Both the position numbers and the translations under genes were made by a program. This document shows, one piece after another, positions 35,241 through 45,000 of a stretch of 64,000 nt of DNA; the stretch's first letter is position 1, and each line of letters begins with the position of its first letter. The stretch is from Planctomycetaceae bacterium (lineage in GTDB: Bacteria > Planctomycetota > Planctomycetia > Planctomycetales > Planctomycetaceae). The stretch lies in the NCBI GenBank assembly GCA_020426325.1, contig JAGQQG010000021.1:1-64000 (forward strand), read 5' to 3'. The notes below the pieces were generated by a model. The model was not told the origin of the DNA and did no database searches. It worked only from the letters and a program-made list of their open reading frames with translations.

Positions 35241-36668
35241 ATGACCGACCGACCAACGACACTTGGGCAACTTCGCGAATCCGGATACAGACCCGTCTCC
35301 GTCAAGCAGGAGATGCGGCGGAATCTGTTGCAGCTGTTGCGGGAGGGAGACGAACTCTTTCCGGGCATCCTTGGTTATGAGCAGACGGTCGAGCCGCAGA
35401 TCATCAACGGCATCCTGTCCATGCACGATCTGTTGTTCCTTGGACTGCGTGGACAGGGCAAAACTCGGATGCTGCGGATGCTTACGCGACTGCTTGACGA
35501 CGCGATTCCGGTCGTCGCCGGGAGTGAGATCAACGATGACCCGCTCTCTCCGCTGTCGAAGTACGCGCGGGATCTTGTCGCTCAGCAGGGGGACAACACA
35601 CCAATCGAGTGGATTGGTCGCGACCAGCGATACCATGAGAAGCTGGCAACGCCCGATGTCACCATCGCAGACCTGATTGGTGAAGTCGACCTGATCAAAC
35701 ATGCTGAGGGACGCCACCTCGCCAACGAGGATGTGATGCACTTCGGACTGATCCCCCGTTCACATCGGGGCATCTTCTGCATGAACGAACTCCCTGACCT
35801 GTCCCCGAAGATCCAGGTCGGACTGTTCAATGTGCTGGAAGAACGTGACATCCAGATCCGCGGCTTCACCGTGCGACTGCCACTGGACCTGTGTCTCGTC
35901 TTCTCTGCCAATCCGGAGGACTACACGAACCGAGGTCGCATCGTCACGCCGCTCAAGGATCGTATCGGCTCGGTTATCCGTACGCACTATCCGCTCACAC
36001 GTGAATTGGGCATGCAGATCACCGATGAGAATGCCTGGACCAACCGCGACAACGCGGTGCCGGTCCAGGTGCCAGACTTCATGAAGGAAATCGTCGAGGA
36101 GATTTCGCGTCTCGCGCGCACCAGCCCGCACGTCAACCATGCCAGCGGAGTCAGCGTGCGAATGTCCGTCGCCAACTTCGAGAACATGGTTTCCAACGCG
36201 GAGCGGCGTGCCGTCACAACGGGAGAACCGGTCGCCGTCGCCCGCATCAGTGATCTCGCACACATCGCTGCCTCAGCGCGTGGCAAGGTCGAACTCGCCA
36301 TGACCGAAGAGACGGGCGAAGAGGACCGGCTGCTCCATCGCCTTGTCGATGAAGCTGTCAAGAACGTGTTCGATCAGTACTTCTCTCCGAAGCAGTTCCG
36401 CAGCATCGTCGAGTTTTTCGAGAATGGCGGTCGCCTGTCCAACGCAGACACGGCTGCCACTGACGAGTTCCTCGCGTCTCTCGACGACATCCGCGGGTTC
36501 AGGAAACTGCTCGAGTCTGCGGCTTCCGACCTCACCCCCGAACAGGCGTCGGGCGACACAGCCCCTGGCGTCCAGGCCGCCATTGCAGAACTCATCCTCG
36601 ATGGTCTCTACGCCCACAACCGTCTGAACAAGACCACGAAAGACGCGGGAACGTCGTACGGGATCTGA
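35241..36668 (+). CDS. MoxR-type AAA+ ATPase (Mg-chelatase ChlI-like)
   Basis: A 475-residue AAA+ ATPase. Walker A GLRGQGKTRML (around 68-78), Walker B-like GIFCMNELPDL, an NVLEERDIQIRGFTVRLP segment, LCLVFSANPEDYTNRGRIVTPLKDRIGS (sensor 1 and the arginine-finger region), and a helical lid. An inserted stretch (WIGRDQRYHEKLATPDVTIADLIGEVD) follows strand 2 as in the chelatase/MoxR clade. Such ATPases normally work with a vWA-domain partner in metal insertion or complex remodelling, but none is adjacent. Function cannot be assigned more closely. Confidence 0.82.
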   Translation: MTDRPTTLGQLRESGYRPVSVKQEMRRNLLQLLREGDELFPGILGYEQTVEPQIINGILSMHDLLFLGLRGQGKTRMLRMLTRLLDDAIPVVAGSEINDDPLSPLSKYARDLVAQQGDNTPIEWIGRDQRYHEKLATPDVTIADLIGEVDLIKHAEGRHLANEDVMHFGLIPRSHRGIFCMNELPDLSPKIQVGLFNVLEERDIQIRGFTVRLPLDLCLVFSANPEDYTNRGRIVTPLKDRIGSVIRTHYPLTRELGMQITDENAWTNRDNAVPVQVPDFMKEIVEEISRLARTSPHVNHASGVSVRMSVANFENMVSNAERRAVTTGEPVAVARISDLAHIAASARGKVELAMTEETGEEDRLLHRLVDEAVKNVFDQYFSPKQFRSIVEFFENGGRLSNADTAATDEFLASLDDIRGFRKLLESAASDLTPEQASGDTAPGVQAAIAELILDGLYAHNRLNKTTKDAGTSYGI

Positions 36669-36848
36669 TGCCAGCAACTGGCGCTGGCAGCGAAGCTCAC
36701 AGCACCGAACAATAACTCCGTCTCAGATGCCCTGAGCTTGACTCCGGTCGACACTCTTTGCAAAGCTCCTCTCGTGAATGTCGACCATGACCCTCATCTG
36801 GTCGACCTCCGAGCGGCTCCTCGCCACTCACTTGCAGAGGGGAGACGA

Positions 36849-38408
36849 TTGGGACTGGACCAGAACTTCTCGACGGTTGATTGGCTGATCGTGGCGGCTT
36901 ATCTCGTGGCCACGGTCGGTGTCGGGGTCTACGTCAACCGTTACATCGGAGGGATCAGCGACTATCTCGTGGCCGGTCGATCGCTGCGGTCGTCACTGGG
37001 GATCGCGACGATGGTCGGGTCCGAGCTGGGTCTGGTCACAGTCATGTACGCTGCACAGACCGGTCTCACCGGCGGCTTCTCAGCCATGCACATCGGACTG
37101 GTGGCCTGCGTGGCGATGCTCGTGATCGGACTGACCGGATTCATCGTGGTCCCCCTGCGTGAGCTGGGAGTGATGACGATCCCGGAGTTCTACGGACTCC
37201 GCTTCGGTCCCAACGTGCGCGTCCTTGGGGCACTCGTGCTGGCGTTGGCGGGCATCCTCAACATGGGCATGTTCCTGAAGGCGGGGGCCCTGTTCGTCAC
37301 AGCACTCACCGGGCTGGATGACCCGCAGGCCGTCAACTGGGTCATGACTGCACTACTCATCATGGTGCTGATCTATACAACCTTCGGCGGCATGGTCTCG
37401 GTGGTGATTACCGACTATCTGCAGTTCGTTCTGCTCTCGTTGGGAATGCTGCTCACCTGTGGACTGTCATTGCGATACGTCGGCTGGTCGCAGATGGTCT
37501 CCACTGTCGAACTGGTGCATGGCGAACCCGGTGTCGACCCGCTGCACGGTGACGGTTTCGGCACGTCGTACATCGTCTGGATGTTGTTCAGTGCGGGGAT
37601 CTGTTCCGGGGCCGTGTGGCCGACCGCTGTCATCCGTGCGTGCTCGGCTGACTCGGCAGCGACCGTGCGTCGACTGTATGCGTTCTCGTCCATCGGCTTT
37701 CTCATCCGCTTTCTGATGCCCCAGTTCCTCGGCATCTGTGCCCTCGCTTACTTCTGGCATCACCCCGCTGCTCATGATCAATTTTTCACAGCAGAGGGCC
37801 AACTGATTGATGACTCGACGCTACAGTTGCAGGCGATGCCCACGTTTCTCAGCCAGATCCTGCCGGTCGGCGTCCTGGGGATTGTCGGAGCGGCCATGCT
37901 GGCTGCGTTCATGTCGACGCACGACAGCTATCTGCTCTGCTGGGCCAGCGTGCTCGCCTACGACGTGGCTGCCCCGGTGAGTGGCGGTCGACTGTCCGAA
38001 CACGGTTGCCTCACGCTCACGCGCGTGGGAATCGTGGTCATCGGCGGGTTCCTGCTGGTGTGGGGGCTGTGGTACCCGCTCGGCCAGAACCTCTGGGACT
38101 ACATGGCGGTCACGGGTGCGATTTACTTCACCGGTGCCTTTGCCATTCTGGTTGGCGGGATCTACTGGAAGCGTGCCAGCCGCACTGGAGCCATGCTCGC
38201 CCTGCTGAGCGGAGCCGGTGCTCTCGTCGGGCTCAAGCCGGTACAGGAATATCTCGGCACCGACATCCGTAGCGAGCTGGTCGGCCTGGGAACAGTGGGC
38301 CTCGCGATTGTGTCGATGATCCTCGGCTCACTCCTCCGTCCCGACGATTCCTATAGCCGCTTCAGGGACAACCTCGCAGCCCCTCCTGAGGAGAGCAACC
38401 GCATATGA
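36849..38408 (+). CDS. sodium:solute symporter (SSS family)
   Basis: About 519 residues with 13 predicted transmembrane segments: from NFSTVDWLIVAAYLVATVGVG through TTFGGMVSVVITDYLQFVLL and LPVGVLGIVGAAMLAAFMST to VGLGTVGLAIVSMILGS. The sequence YLVAGRSLRSSLGIATMVGSELG is the Na+-site region of SSS transporters. Substrate is unknown (sugar, amino acid or carboxylate types all fit). A TTG at 36849 has GGGGAGA just upstream and starts before the first helix, so it is preferred to a TTG at 36738. Its stop overlaps the start of the small membrane protein. Confidence 0.87.
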   Translation: MGLDQNFSTVDWLIVAAYLVATVGVGVYVNRYIGGISDYLVAGRSLRSSLGIATMVGSELGLVTVMYAAQTGLTGGFSAMHIGLVACVAMLVIGLTGFIVVPLRELGVMTIPEFYGLRFGPNVRVLGALVLALAGILNMGMFLKAGALFVTALTGLDDPQAVNWVMTALLIMVLIYTTFGGMVSVVITDYLQFVLLSLGMLLTCGLSLRYVGWSQMVSTVELVHGEPGVDPLHGDGFGTSYIVWMLFSAGICSGAVWPTAVIRACSADSAATVRRLYAFSSIGFLIRFLMPQFLGICALAYFWHHPAAHDQFFTAEGQLIDDSTLQLQAMPTFLSQILPVGVLGIVGAAMLAAFMSTHDSYLLCWASVLAYDVAAPVSGGRLSEHGCLTLTRVGIVVIGGFLLVWGLWYPLGQNLWDYMAVTGAIYFTGAFAILVGGIYWKRASRTGAMLALLSGAGALVGLKPVQEYLGTDIRSELVGLGTVGLAIVSMILGSLLRPDDSYSRFRDNLAAPPEESNRI

Positions 38409-38569
38409 CCCCCGCCGCATGGACAACCTTCTGGGCCATTCTCATCACCGCAGCCATCACCGGCTTCGGCATCCTCGCACTGGTCGTCACCCTCCGCGGC
38501 CTCCAAGACGTCCGCACCATGCTCCGTCGAATGCAGGAACAGGATCTCGCATCGAGATCGAGAGAGTGA
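38405..38569 (+). CDS. 54-residue single-helix membrane protein, symporter partner
   Basis: Starts at an ATGA overlap with the symporter stop (38405-38408), a sign of translational coupling. It reads MTPAAWTTFWAILITAAITG, then FGILALVVTLRGLQDVRTML, and ends RMQEQDLASRSRE: one transmembrane helix with a basic, partly amphipathic cytoplasmic tail. Several SSS symporters have such small accessory subunits; the assignment rests on the overlap and topology only. It is too short to be found by ordinary gene length cut-offs. Confidence 0.75.
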   Translation: MTPAAWTTFWAILITAAITGFGILALVVTLRGLQDVRTMLRRMQEQDLASRSRE

Positions 38570-38586
38570 CCGGCCACTGGCACAAG

Positions 38587-39567
38587 TCACAACGCCTGAG
38601 CGAAGAGTAAAAGCAGTACAGCACCACAGATGATTGACAGTGGAGCAGCGGACGAATCCCCTTCTCCCTTCGTCTGTTGAACATCGCGGGTTGCTTCCTG
38701 AGTCAACTTGTAGCCAGATAAGTTTGGTTTGCGAATGAACAGTCCGGGTTCGTTGATCGTCATCTGCGAGACGACATACACGGTGGCTTTGCTGCCGCTC
38801 GGATCGATGAACCTCACGGATTTCGTTCGAAAGGTCTCAGGATCGAGAATCACGTCAACCCTCTGAAGATTTCGAGCCATTGCTTCGTTGCCCGACTTGC
38901 CTGACAGCTGAATTCGCTCTGCGTCATCACGTTCGATGGTCCAGTTAAACTGCCGTTGATATTGATCCAGCTCAGACCCACTCAGAAAGGCGCTCCGTAA
39001 GGTAAGGCTCTCGTAGATCCCAAGACCAATGCAATATGGCGAAAAGGTTTTATGAAACCATCCTGGATTAAAGACTCTCGCCATTTCGGGAGAGACTGCC
39101 ATCAATGGATCAATCGGAGCCGGAGCGATGTCACGCATTGAAGGCGGATGTGACAACAGGTCGAAAGTTTTCGCGACAGGATCTGCGATGATGACCTCAT
39201 GCCGATCGACGTAAAGCAACCATTGCTCAAGGGGCCGCAACTCGAATTCGTCGCCATGGCCGCTCTTTCTCGCAGGCTCGGTTTCCTGCTCGAGACGTAC
39301 AGGCTGGAATTCCAGGCTGAGCCGATCTGGATACTGGTAGAGAAACTCGGCCTTTCCCCGCTTCTCCTGGAGAAAAACATAATCTGATTCGTAAATGCGA
39401 AGCGCAATCCGAGCGGTCTCAACCGTGGCATAGGCCTTTCGCCAAGAGTTCAGGATCTCATCAACCCGGCCGTCAGGGAGAACCGCCAGTCGACTGTCAC
39501 GCTGTTCCTCGGCCAGACAGACTGAAACCGGAAGCAAGAAACACAGCCCGCAGAGGAGGACACGCAT
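38587..39567 (-). CDS. secreted LolA-like/TIGR03009-type protein
   Basis: A 326-residue exported protein with a signal peptide (MRVLLCGLCFLLPVSVCLAEE). The region WRKAYATVETARIALRIYESDYV, then LQEKRGKAEFLYQYPDRLSLE, resembles the LolA-like fold of planctomycete proteins that bind lipids or lipoproteins. Later motifs are LLYVDRHEVIIADPVAKTFD and VILDPETFRTKSVRFIDPSG. A hydrophobic C-terminus (SIICGAVLLLLFAQAL) may anchor it. Role uncertain. Convergent with the small symporter-partner gene. Confidence 0.6.
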   Translation of the reverse strand: MRVLLCGLCFLLPVSVCLAEEQRDSRLAVLPDGRVDEILNSWRKAYATVETARIALRIYESDYVFLQEKRGKAEFLYQYPDRLSLEFQPVRLEQETEPARKSGHGDEFELRPLEQWLLYVDRHEVIIADPVAKTFDLLSHPPSMRDIAPAPIDPLMAVSPEMARVFNPGWFHKTFSPYCIGLGIYESLTLRSAFLSGSELDQYQRQFNWTIERDDAERIQLSGKSGNEAMARNLQRVDVILDPETFRTKSVRFIDPSGSKATVYVVSQMTINEPGLFIRKPNLSGYKLTQEATRDVQQTKGEGDSSAAPLSIICGAVLLLLFAQAL

Positions 39568-39673
39568 GGGACATCCTTTCCAGCTCTCATGAGCCCAGAG
39601 AGGCCGAAATATACCACGCCTGCCGCTGATGTCCCAACATCAAATCCTCAAAATATACTTTGTTTCCGCAACA

Positions 39674-39796
39674 GCCGAGTAGGGGACGTGGTCGCTGATG
39701 AACGGCTGGGTGGCATGCTCTGATGCCGCCAGGCAGGTGAGCATGTGGGCAACGCGTCCAGACATGGCGACCCGGCGATCGCCGTGACACCATGCC
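39674..39796. repeat. dispersed repeats in a 304-bp gap
   Basis: Two elements. 39674-39709 (CAGCCGAGTAGGGGACGTGG..) is repeated at 40208-40243. 39710-39796 (ends CACCATGCCACCCG, with an inner GGTGAGCATG) is related to 57590-57681; its ends GGGTGGCATG and CATGCCACCC are inverted, so it can form a hairpin. No gene is seen in 39568-39871. Confidence 0.55.
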
Positions 39797-39871
39797 ACCC
39801 GAAACCAGGCTACTCGGTGCCTTATCGACGCGAGTCAACAAGCTGCTATCCGATGAGATCTGCCATGATGT

Positions 39872-40198
39872 TCAGCAACCACTGGAGTGGCAAAGGGCTA
39901 AACAGACAGTAGAGCCACAGAGCACAACAACATCACGTGCAGATTCGCGACCCCAGATTAACAACGGTGTGAATAGCAGACTGACAATCGCCGCATACGG
40001 AAGAATGACGAAGAATCCCCAGATGCTTCCCACCGAATACTCGAGTCTCCGAACCTGCTCAAAACAGAAGCCTTGTTGTGGTTCTGGTAGCATGATAGCA
40101 GATAACATTAACGTAGTGGTGAACGACGTTATAAAAAATAACGCTAGGATTGCTTCGAGAGCCGACATCCGGGGATTCACTTTTTTCTTGTTAGCCAT
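39872..40198 (-). CDS. hypothetical two-helix membrane protein
   Basis: A 108-residue protein starting MANKKKVNPRMSALEAILAL. It has two hydrophobic helices: ALFFITSFTTTLMLSAIM and IWGFFVILPYAAIVSLLFTPLL. The longer open frame upstream (to 40453) has no coding character, so Met 40198 is used. Flanked by direct repeats on both sides. No family recognised. Confidence 0.55.
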   Translation of the reverse strand: MANKKKVNPRMSALEAILALFFITSFTTTLMLSAIMLPEPQQGFCFEQVRRLEYSVGSIWGFFVILPYAAIVSLLFTPLLIWGRESARDVVVLCGSTVCLALCHSSGC

Positions 40199-40207
40199 GA
40201 CACTTCT

Positions 40208-40243
40208 CAGCCAAGTAGGGGGCGTGGTCGTGGATGAACGGTG
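40208..40243. repeat. second copy of the 36-bp direct repeat
   Basis: CAGCCAAGTAGGGGGCGTGG.. then TCGTGGATGAACGGTGCGC, about 90% identical to 39674-39709 and in the same orientation; the two flank the small membrane-protein gene. Confidence 0.6.
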
Positions 40244-40456
40244 CGCTCGGGGCGAGTTTGAACGGTAAATGGTACATGATGTCCCTCTCGCCTTGGAACG
40301 CAGCACAACGACCGACGGCCACTCTCCCTGTGTCACTCGCGATGTGATGCCTGTTGAGATGCTGGGTCGCAGACTGTTAGGATGGCTGGTCTGTTGACGA
40401 ACACGCGCCGGGTTGTGTTCGGGCTGTCTTGAGTGAATGAGCCAGGATCTCACGCC

Positions 40457-41878
40457 ATGAGAACGCTGCTTGCGATCATCTTTGCCATCAGTTCAATCGG
40501 CCCCGGCATCGTACGAGCCGACGGGTATCAGATTCAGGCAGCCAAGGGGCCGTACTTTCTGTGTGACGAACGTGTGACCGAGGACCGCTGGCTGGCAGAG
40601 CGGTTCGTGGTGCCGCTCACCAAGCAGGGTGATGAACCGCTGATCGTGAAGGAACACGAATGGGAAGGGTCGGGGCCGTACCTGAACGGCTCGGTCCTCT
40701 ACGATCCGGAAGCCTCGCTGTATCGGATGTGGTACTGCGTATGGAACAGCCACAACTACTACAACAAGCTGCCGTTCTCCTACAACGTCTGCTACGCCGA
40801 GTCGGACGACGGCCTTCACTGGAGCAAGCCCGCGCTGGGGGTCTTCGATCGTGAGCCGGACCCGGACAACAACTGCATCAAGCTGGGGACCGACAAGACG
40901 CAGGCGATCGACGTCTGCCTCAACCCGTGTCCCGACAGGTATCCCGGCCGTTTTCTCGCGATCCACAATCAGAATGGGGGTGTGTTTGCCTCGACCTCTG
41001 AGGACGGCAAGTCATTCACCTTCCTCGATGAGACCCCCGAGATTCCGTATCACAGCGACACGCACAACAACTTCGTTTACGACGAGATTCGAGACCGCTG
41101 GCTGCTGTTCTGCAGGCCGCGCGCCTACGCGGGCGATCACAAACGGCGTGTCTCCATGCAGACCAGCACGGACCTGACGAACTGGACGCACGAACGCACC
41201 ATCCTCGTCCCGACTGAGACCGAGCAGCCCGAGTACTACGGCATGGGAGTCTTCCGCCTCGGAGACCTCTTCTGGGGCATCCTCAAGGTCTACGACCGCG
41301 AGACCGGATACATGCACGGCGAACTGGCCTGGAGCGGCGACGGCGAACACTGGACGCAGATCCCCACGCATCCCGAGTTCCTCGCACGCGGACCGGAAGG
41401 CGCCTGGGATCACGGCATGGTCATCGCTGCCGACGAACCGGTGATCACGGGAGACGAAATGCGGTTCTACTACAGTGGAGCAGCCCTCTCGCACCACGAG
41501 ACGGAGAACCCGCACGCGATCAGCCTCGCGACCGCCCCGCTCAATCGACTCGTCGGCCTGCGTCCGTCTGGTGATGAACCCGGCTATGTGTTGACCCGGC
41601 CGCTCGAACTGCTTCCGGCATATGACCTCACAGTCAACACAATCGTCTCCGAAGACAACGGCACCCTGCGAGCCGAACTCCGGGACGACAACAACCACAC
41701 CCTCGAAGGCTTCTCGCTCGAAGAGTGCGATGCGATCACCACGTCAGGATACGATCAACCGATCACCTGGCAGGGCAAGACAATCGCCCAAGCCCCCGCT
41801 TCGGAAGTCCGCATCCGTTTCGAACTCACGGACGCACAGCTCTTCACCTTCGATCTTCAGAGCGAGTCAGCGGAGTAA
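40457..41878 (+). CDS. secreted glycosidase-like propeller protein
   Basis: A 473-residue exported protein: signal peptide (MRTLLAIIFAISSIGPGIV), then a five-bladed-propeller-like region similar to GH43/GH32/GH130-type hydrolases. Examples are NGSVLYDPEASLYRMWYC, YAESDDGLHWSKPALGVFD, NNFVYDEIRDRWLLFCRP, STDLTNWTHERTIL, MGVFRLGDLFWGILKVYDRET and LAWSGDGEHWTQIPTHPEFLARG. The C-terminal domain (NTIVSEDNGTLRAELRDDNN...EVRIRFELTDAQLFTFDL) is a small beta sandwich. It is probably a carbohydrate-active protein; catalytic residues cannot be assigned with certainty. Confidence 0.78.
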   Translation: MRTLLAIIFAISSIGPGIVRADGYQIQAAKGPYFLCDERVTEDRWLAERFVVPLTKQGDEPLIVKEHEWEGSGPYLNGSVLYDPEASLYRMWYCVWNSHNYYNKLPFSYNVCYAESDDGLHWSKPALGVFDREPDPDNNCIKLGTDKTQAIDVCLNPCPDRYPGRFLAIHNQNGGVFASTSEDGKSFTFLDETPEIPYHSDTHNNFVYDEIRDRWLLFCRPRAYAGDHKRRVSMQTSTDLTNWTHERTILVPTETEQPEYYGMGVFRLGDLFWGILKVYDRETGYMHGELAWSGDGEHWTQIPTHPEFLARGPEGAWDHGMVIAADEPVITGDEMRFYYSGAALSHHETENPHAISLATAPLNRLVGLRPSGDEPGYVLTRPLELLPAYDLTVNTIVSEDNGTLRAELRDDNNHTLEGFSLEECDAITTSGYDQPITWQGKTIAQAPASEVRIRFELTDAQLFTFDLQSESAE

Positions 41879-42071
41879 CAGTTGCGGCTTGGCAAGAGCC
41901 TCGCCCTCCCGGGAAGGAGTTCTCCGAGGTTCAACGCCGTGTCTGCACTTCGGCAGTCCGTGACAATCTTGCGGCGGTTTCGAGGTGTCGCGATACTGGC
42001 GATGAGGATACGCTGAAACTCTGAAGCGATGCCGACCGCAAGCTCATGTCACCTATTGGAGCGACGGAACG

Positions 42072-45000
42072 TTGATCTCGCGATTCACACTGGCTGCTTT
42101 CCTGATTCTCCTCTTGGCTGAATTCCCCACAGCGGCAGCAGAGGATGGGGCTCCATCTACCGCAGCCGGGATGCAGCGACTCGTGAATCGAGTCCTGCAA
42201 GTGCGAAGTGACTCTCCCGGAATTTGTGCAGTCCTCGGTTGGGATGATCCAGAGTTCCTCATTCGGCTGGCGAAGTCGAGCGACCTGTTGATTCATGCGA
42301 TTGACTCGGATCAGGAACTTGTCGCAGCAACCCAGAAGGAAGTCGACGCCGCCGGGCTGTATGGTAGGCGGGTGGTCATTGAGCGAAGTGAATGGCAGCA
42401 ACTCCCCTACTCAAATGATATGATCGATCTGGTCGTGGCAGTTGATTTGGAACCGGATGATCTCGAACGACTCTCCGCAGCGGAAGTCTTGCGAACATTG
42501 CGGCCGTTGGGAGTCGCCATTATCGGGGGTTCGGCAAAGACGGATGAAGGGTCGTCCTCGTTATCGAAGTCTGAATTGAAGGAATGGCTGAAGCAGGCAG
42601 GCGTCGAGAACGTGGAGCCTGAGCAGAATGATCAGGGGCTGTTCGCGGTCATCACCAAGCCGGCACTTGAGGGGGCAGATGACTGGAGCCACTGGGAGCA
42701 CGGGCCGGACAACAATCCGGTGTCGGTCGATGAGGTGATTCGTGCTCCGTACATGACGAAATGGTTGGGCACGCCTTACTACATCTCGATGCCGGCCATT
42801 ACGACCGCTGCGGGGGGCCGCCTGTTCAATGCGATCGGTCACATTGCCCACCACAAGCGCGAGGAACCGTGGCTCAATACGCTGCTGGCTCGCAACGGAT
42901 ACAACGGCACGATTCTCTGGTCCCGCAAACTGCCGGACGGCTATCTGGTTCACCGGTCGGCCTTCATTGCGACGGATGATGTCTTCTACATGATCGACAC
43001 CGATGGCAGCGGATGTCTCATGCTCGATCCGGAGACGGGCGATGAACTCGGACGGCTCAACATTCCCGGCACGCGCGGACAGTGGAAGTGGATGGCCATC
43101 AAGAATGGCGTGCTCTTCGGTCTGGTGGGGGACGAGAAAGACCCGGCTGAGACGACGATTGTGCGTAGCGAGCGTTCTCACTGGAGTTGGGGCGAACTGA
43201 GCAAGGGATACTACGAAGATCGAGTCCCTTGGGGGTTCGGCAAGCGGGTGTTCGCCTACGACCTCAAGAAGGAAGAACGTCTCTGGGATCATGAGGAGGA
43301 GCAACTCATCGATTCCCGCTCGATGGTCATTGGTGATGATCGGCTGTACCTCTACAGTCCGGACGCGCGGCTCGCCTCGCTCGACAGTCGGACCGGGTAT
43401 GTGGTCTGGACCAACGAAGACACCGACGTGCAGAAACTGATCGAGCAGCCGGGGCAGGGTCTTGCATCAACGCCCGGCTTCCGGTCGATGACCTACTGCG
43501 TGCACACACCCGAAGCTCTCATCTATCAAGCTCAGACCCGGGCGAACGTCGTCTCGATCTCCACCAGGGACGGCAGCCTGCTGTGGACGAAGCCAAAGAC
43601 GACCAATAACCCAAACGCTTTGTTCATCGACCAGAAGGTCGCCTTGGGGATCGGCGAGAACGGGACGACGCTGATGGTCGACCCGGCCAGCGGCGAGGTG
43701 TCCGCTAATCTGGAATTCACCAAGCGTTCCTGTGCACGACTGACGGCGACGGCGGATTCTCTGTTCTGTCGTGGCTGGCCTGAAGGTCTCACGCGGTACG
43801 ATCGCAAGACCGGAAAGGTGAGTTTCAACGGAGCCTTCCGCCCCGCTTGTAACGACGGAGTCATCGCTGCGAACGGGCTGGCGTATCTCGGCCCGTGGCC
43901 GTGCGATTGTAACCTGATGCTCCTTGGCCGCGTCGCGATGACGTCCGCTGGTGACTTCGACTTCAGTCAACCAGCTGTCGAAGCAGAGCGTTTGCAAACC
44001 GCAGACCAAAAAGACGCTGTCACAGCGTTGGATGAATCTGACTCAGACTGGTGGACCTATCGATCGGGCATTGACCGGAGTGCCTCGACGGACGTCTCCA
44101 TCGCGAACGGCGTGAGTCATATCTGGGAATTTGCACCTCCGGGGGAGGTGCAATCGACCGCTACCACGACCGCCGGGGGATTCGTTTTTGTCGGTGCCAG
44201 CGATGGCAGCGTACGGGCCATCGATGCGGCCAGTGGTCGATTGCAGTGGTCATACCTCACAGCGGGGCCCATTCTGCACCCACCCACGATCTGGCAGGGC
44301 CGTGCTTATGTCGGCTCGGGTGATGGATATGTGTACGCTCTCGAAGCGGCAACCGGAGAACTGCTTTGGAAGTTCCGAGCTGCCCCGGTCGAGCGCCGCA
44401 TCCCTCTCTATGGATCGCTCTCATCGACCTGGCCCGTGCACAGTGGCGTACTCGTGTCAGACGGCGTCGTCTATTGTGCAGCAGGCATCATCGACCAGGA
44501 CGGCACCTACGTGTACGCACTGGATGCGAAGACAGGTCGGATCAAATGGCAGAACACTTCGTCCGGACACCTCGACCCGGAGCTTCGCAAGGGGGTCTCG
44601 GCTCACGGAGATTTGACGATTGCCGATGGTCGTCTCTGGATGCCCGGCGGGAACATCGTGTCTCCGGCAGCATACGACCTTGAGACGGGTGAATATGTCG
44701 GAAGCACTCCCGGAGACGGGTCGCCCAAGTCGAATCGCGGCGAAGAGATTGGCACGTTCCGAGATCATACTGTGATCGTAGGGGGCCGGTTGCGGTTTGC
44801 ACCGATGGAAGACATCGTCAACCCGGGACAGTTTGATGCGCGTGTGATCGGCAACGACGGCTCGCTGAGCCCGCCGGTCAATCTCCATCAGGGGCAGATT
44901 CCTCCTGCCTGGTCGGATGAGTATGTGCTGATGGTCGACGGTCGGCTGTCGGTCCCTGCCTTTTACACGGCAGATGCCATCGAAGACTTCCTCAGCGACG

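Noticed and set aside
39792..40268. 158-residue plus-strand frame over the small membrane-protein gene
   Set aside because: Antisense to 39872-40198, includes repeat sequence, and lacks hydrophobic or motif structure.
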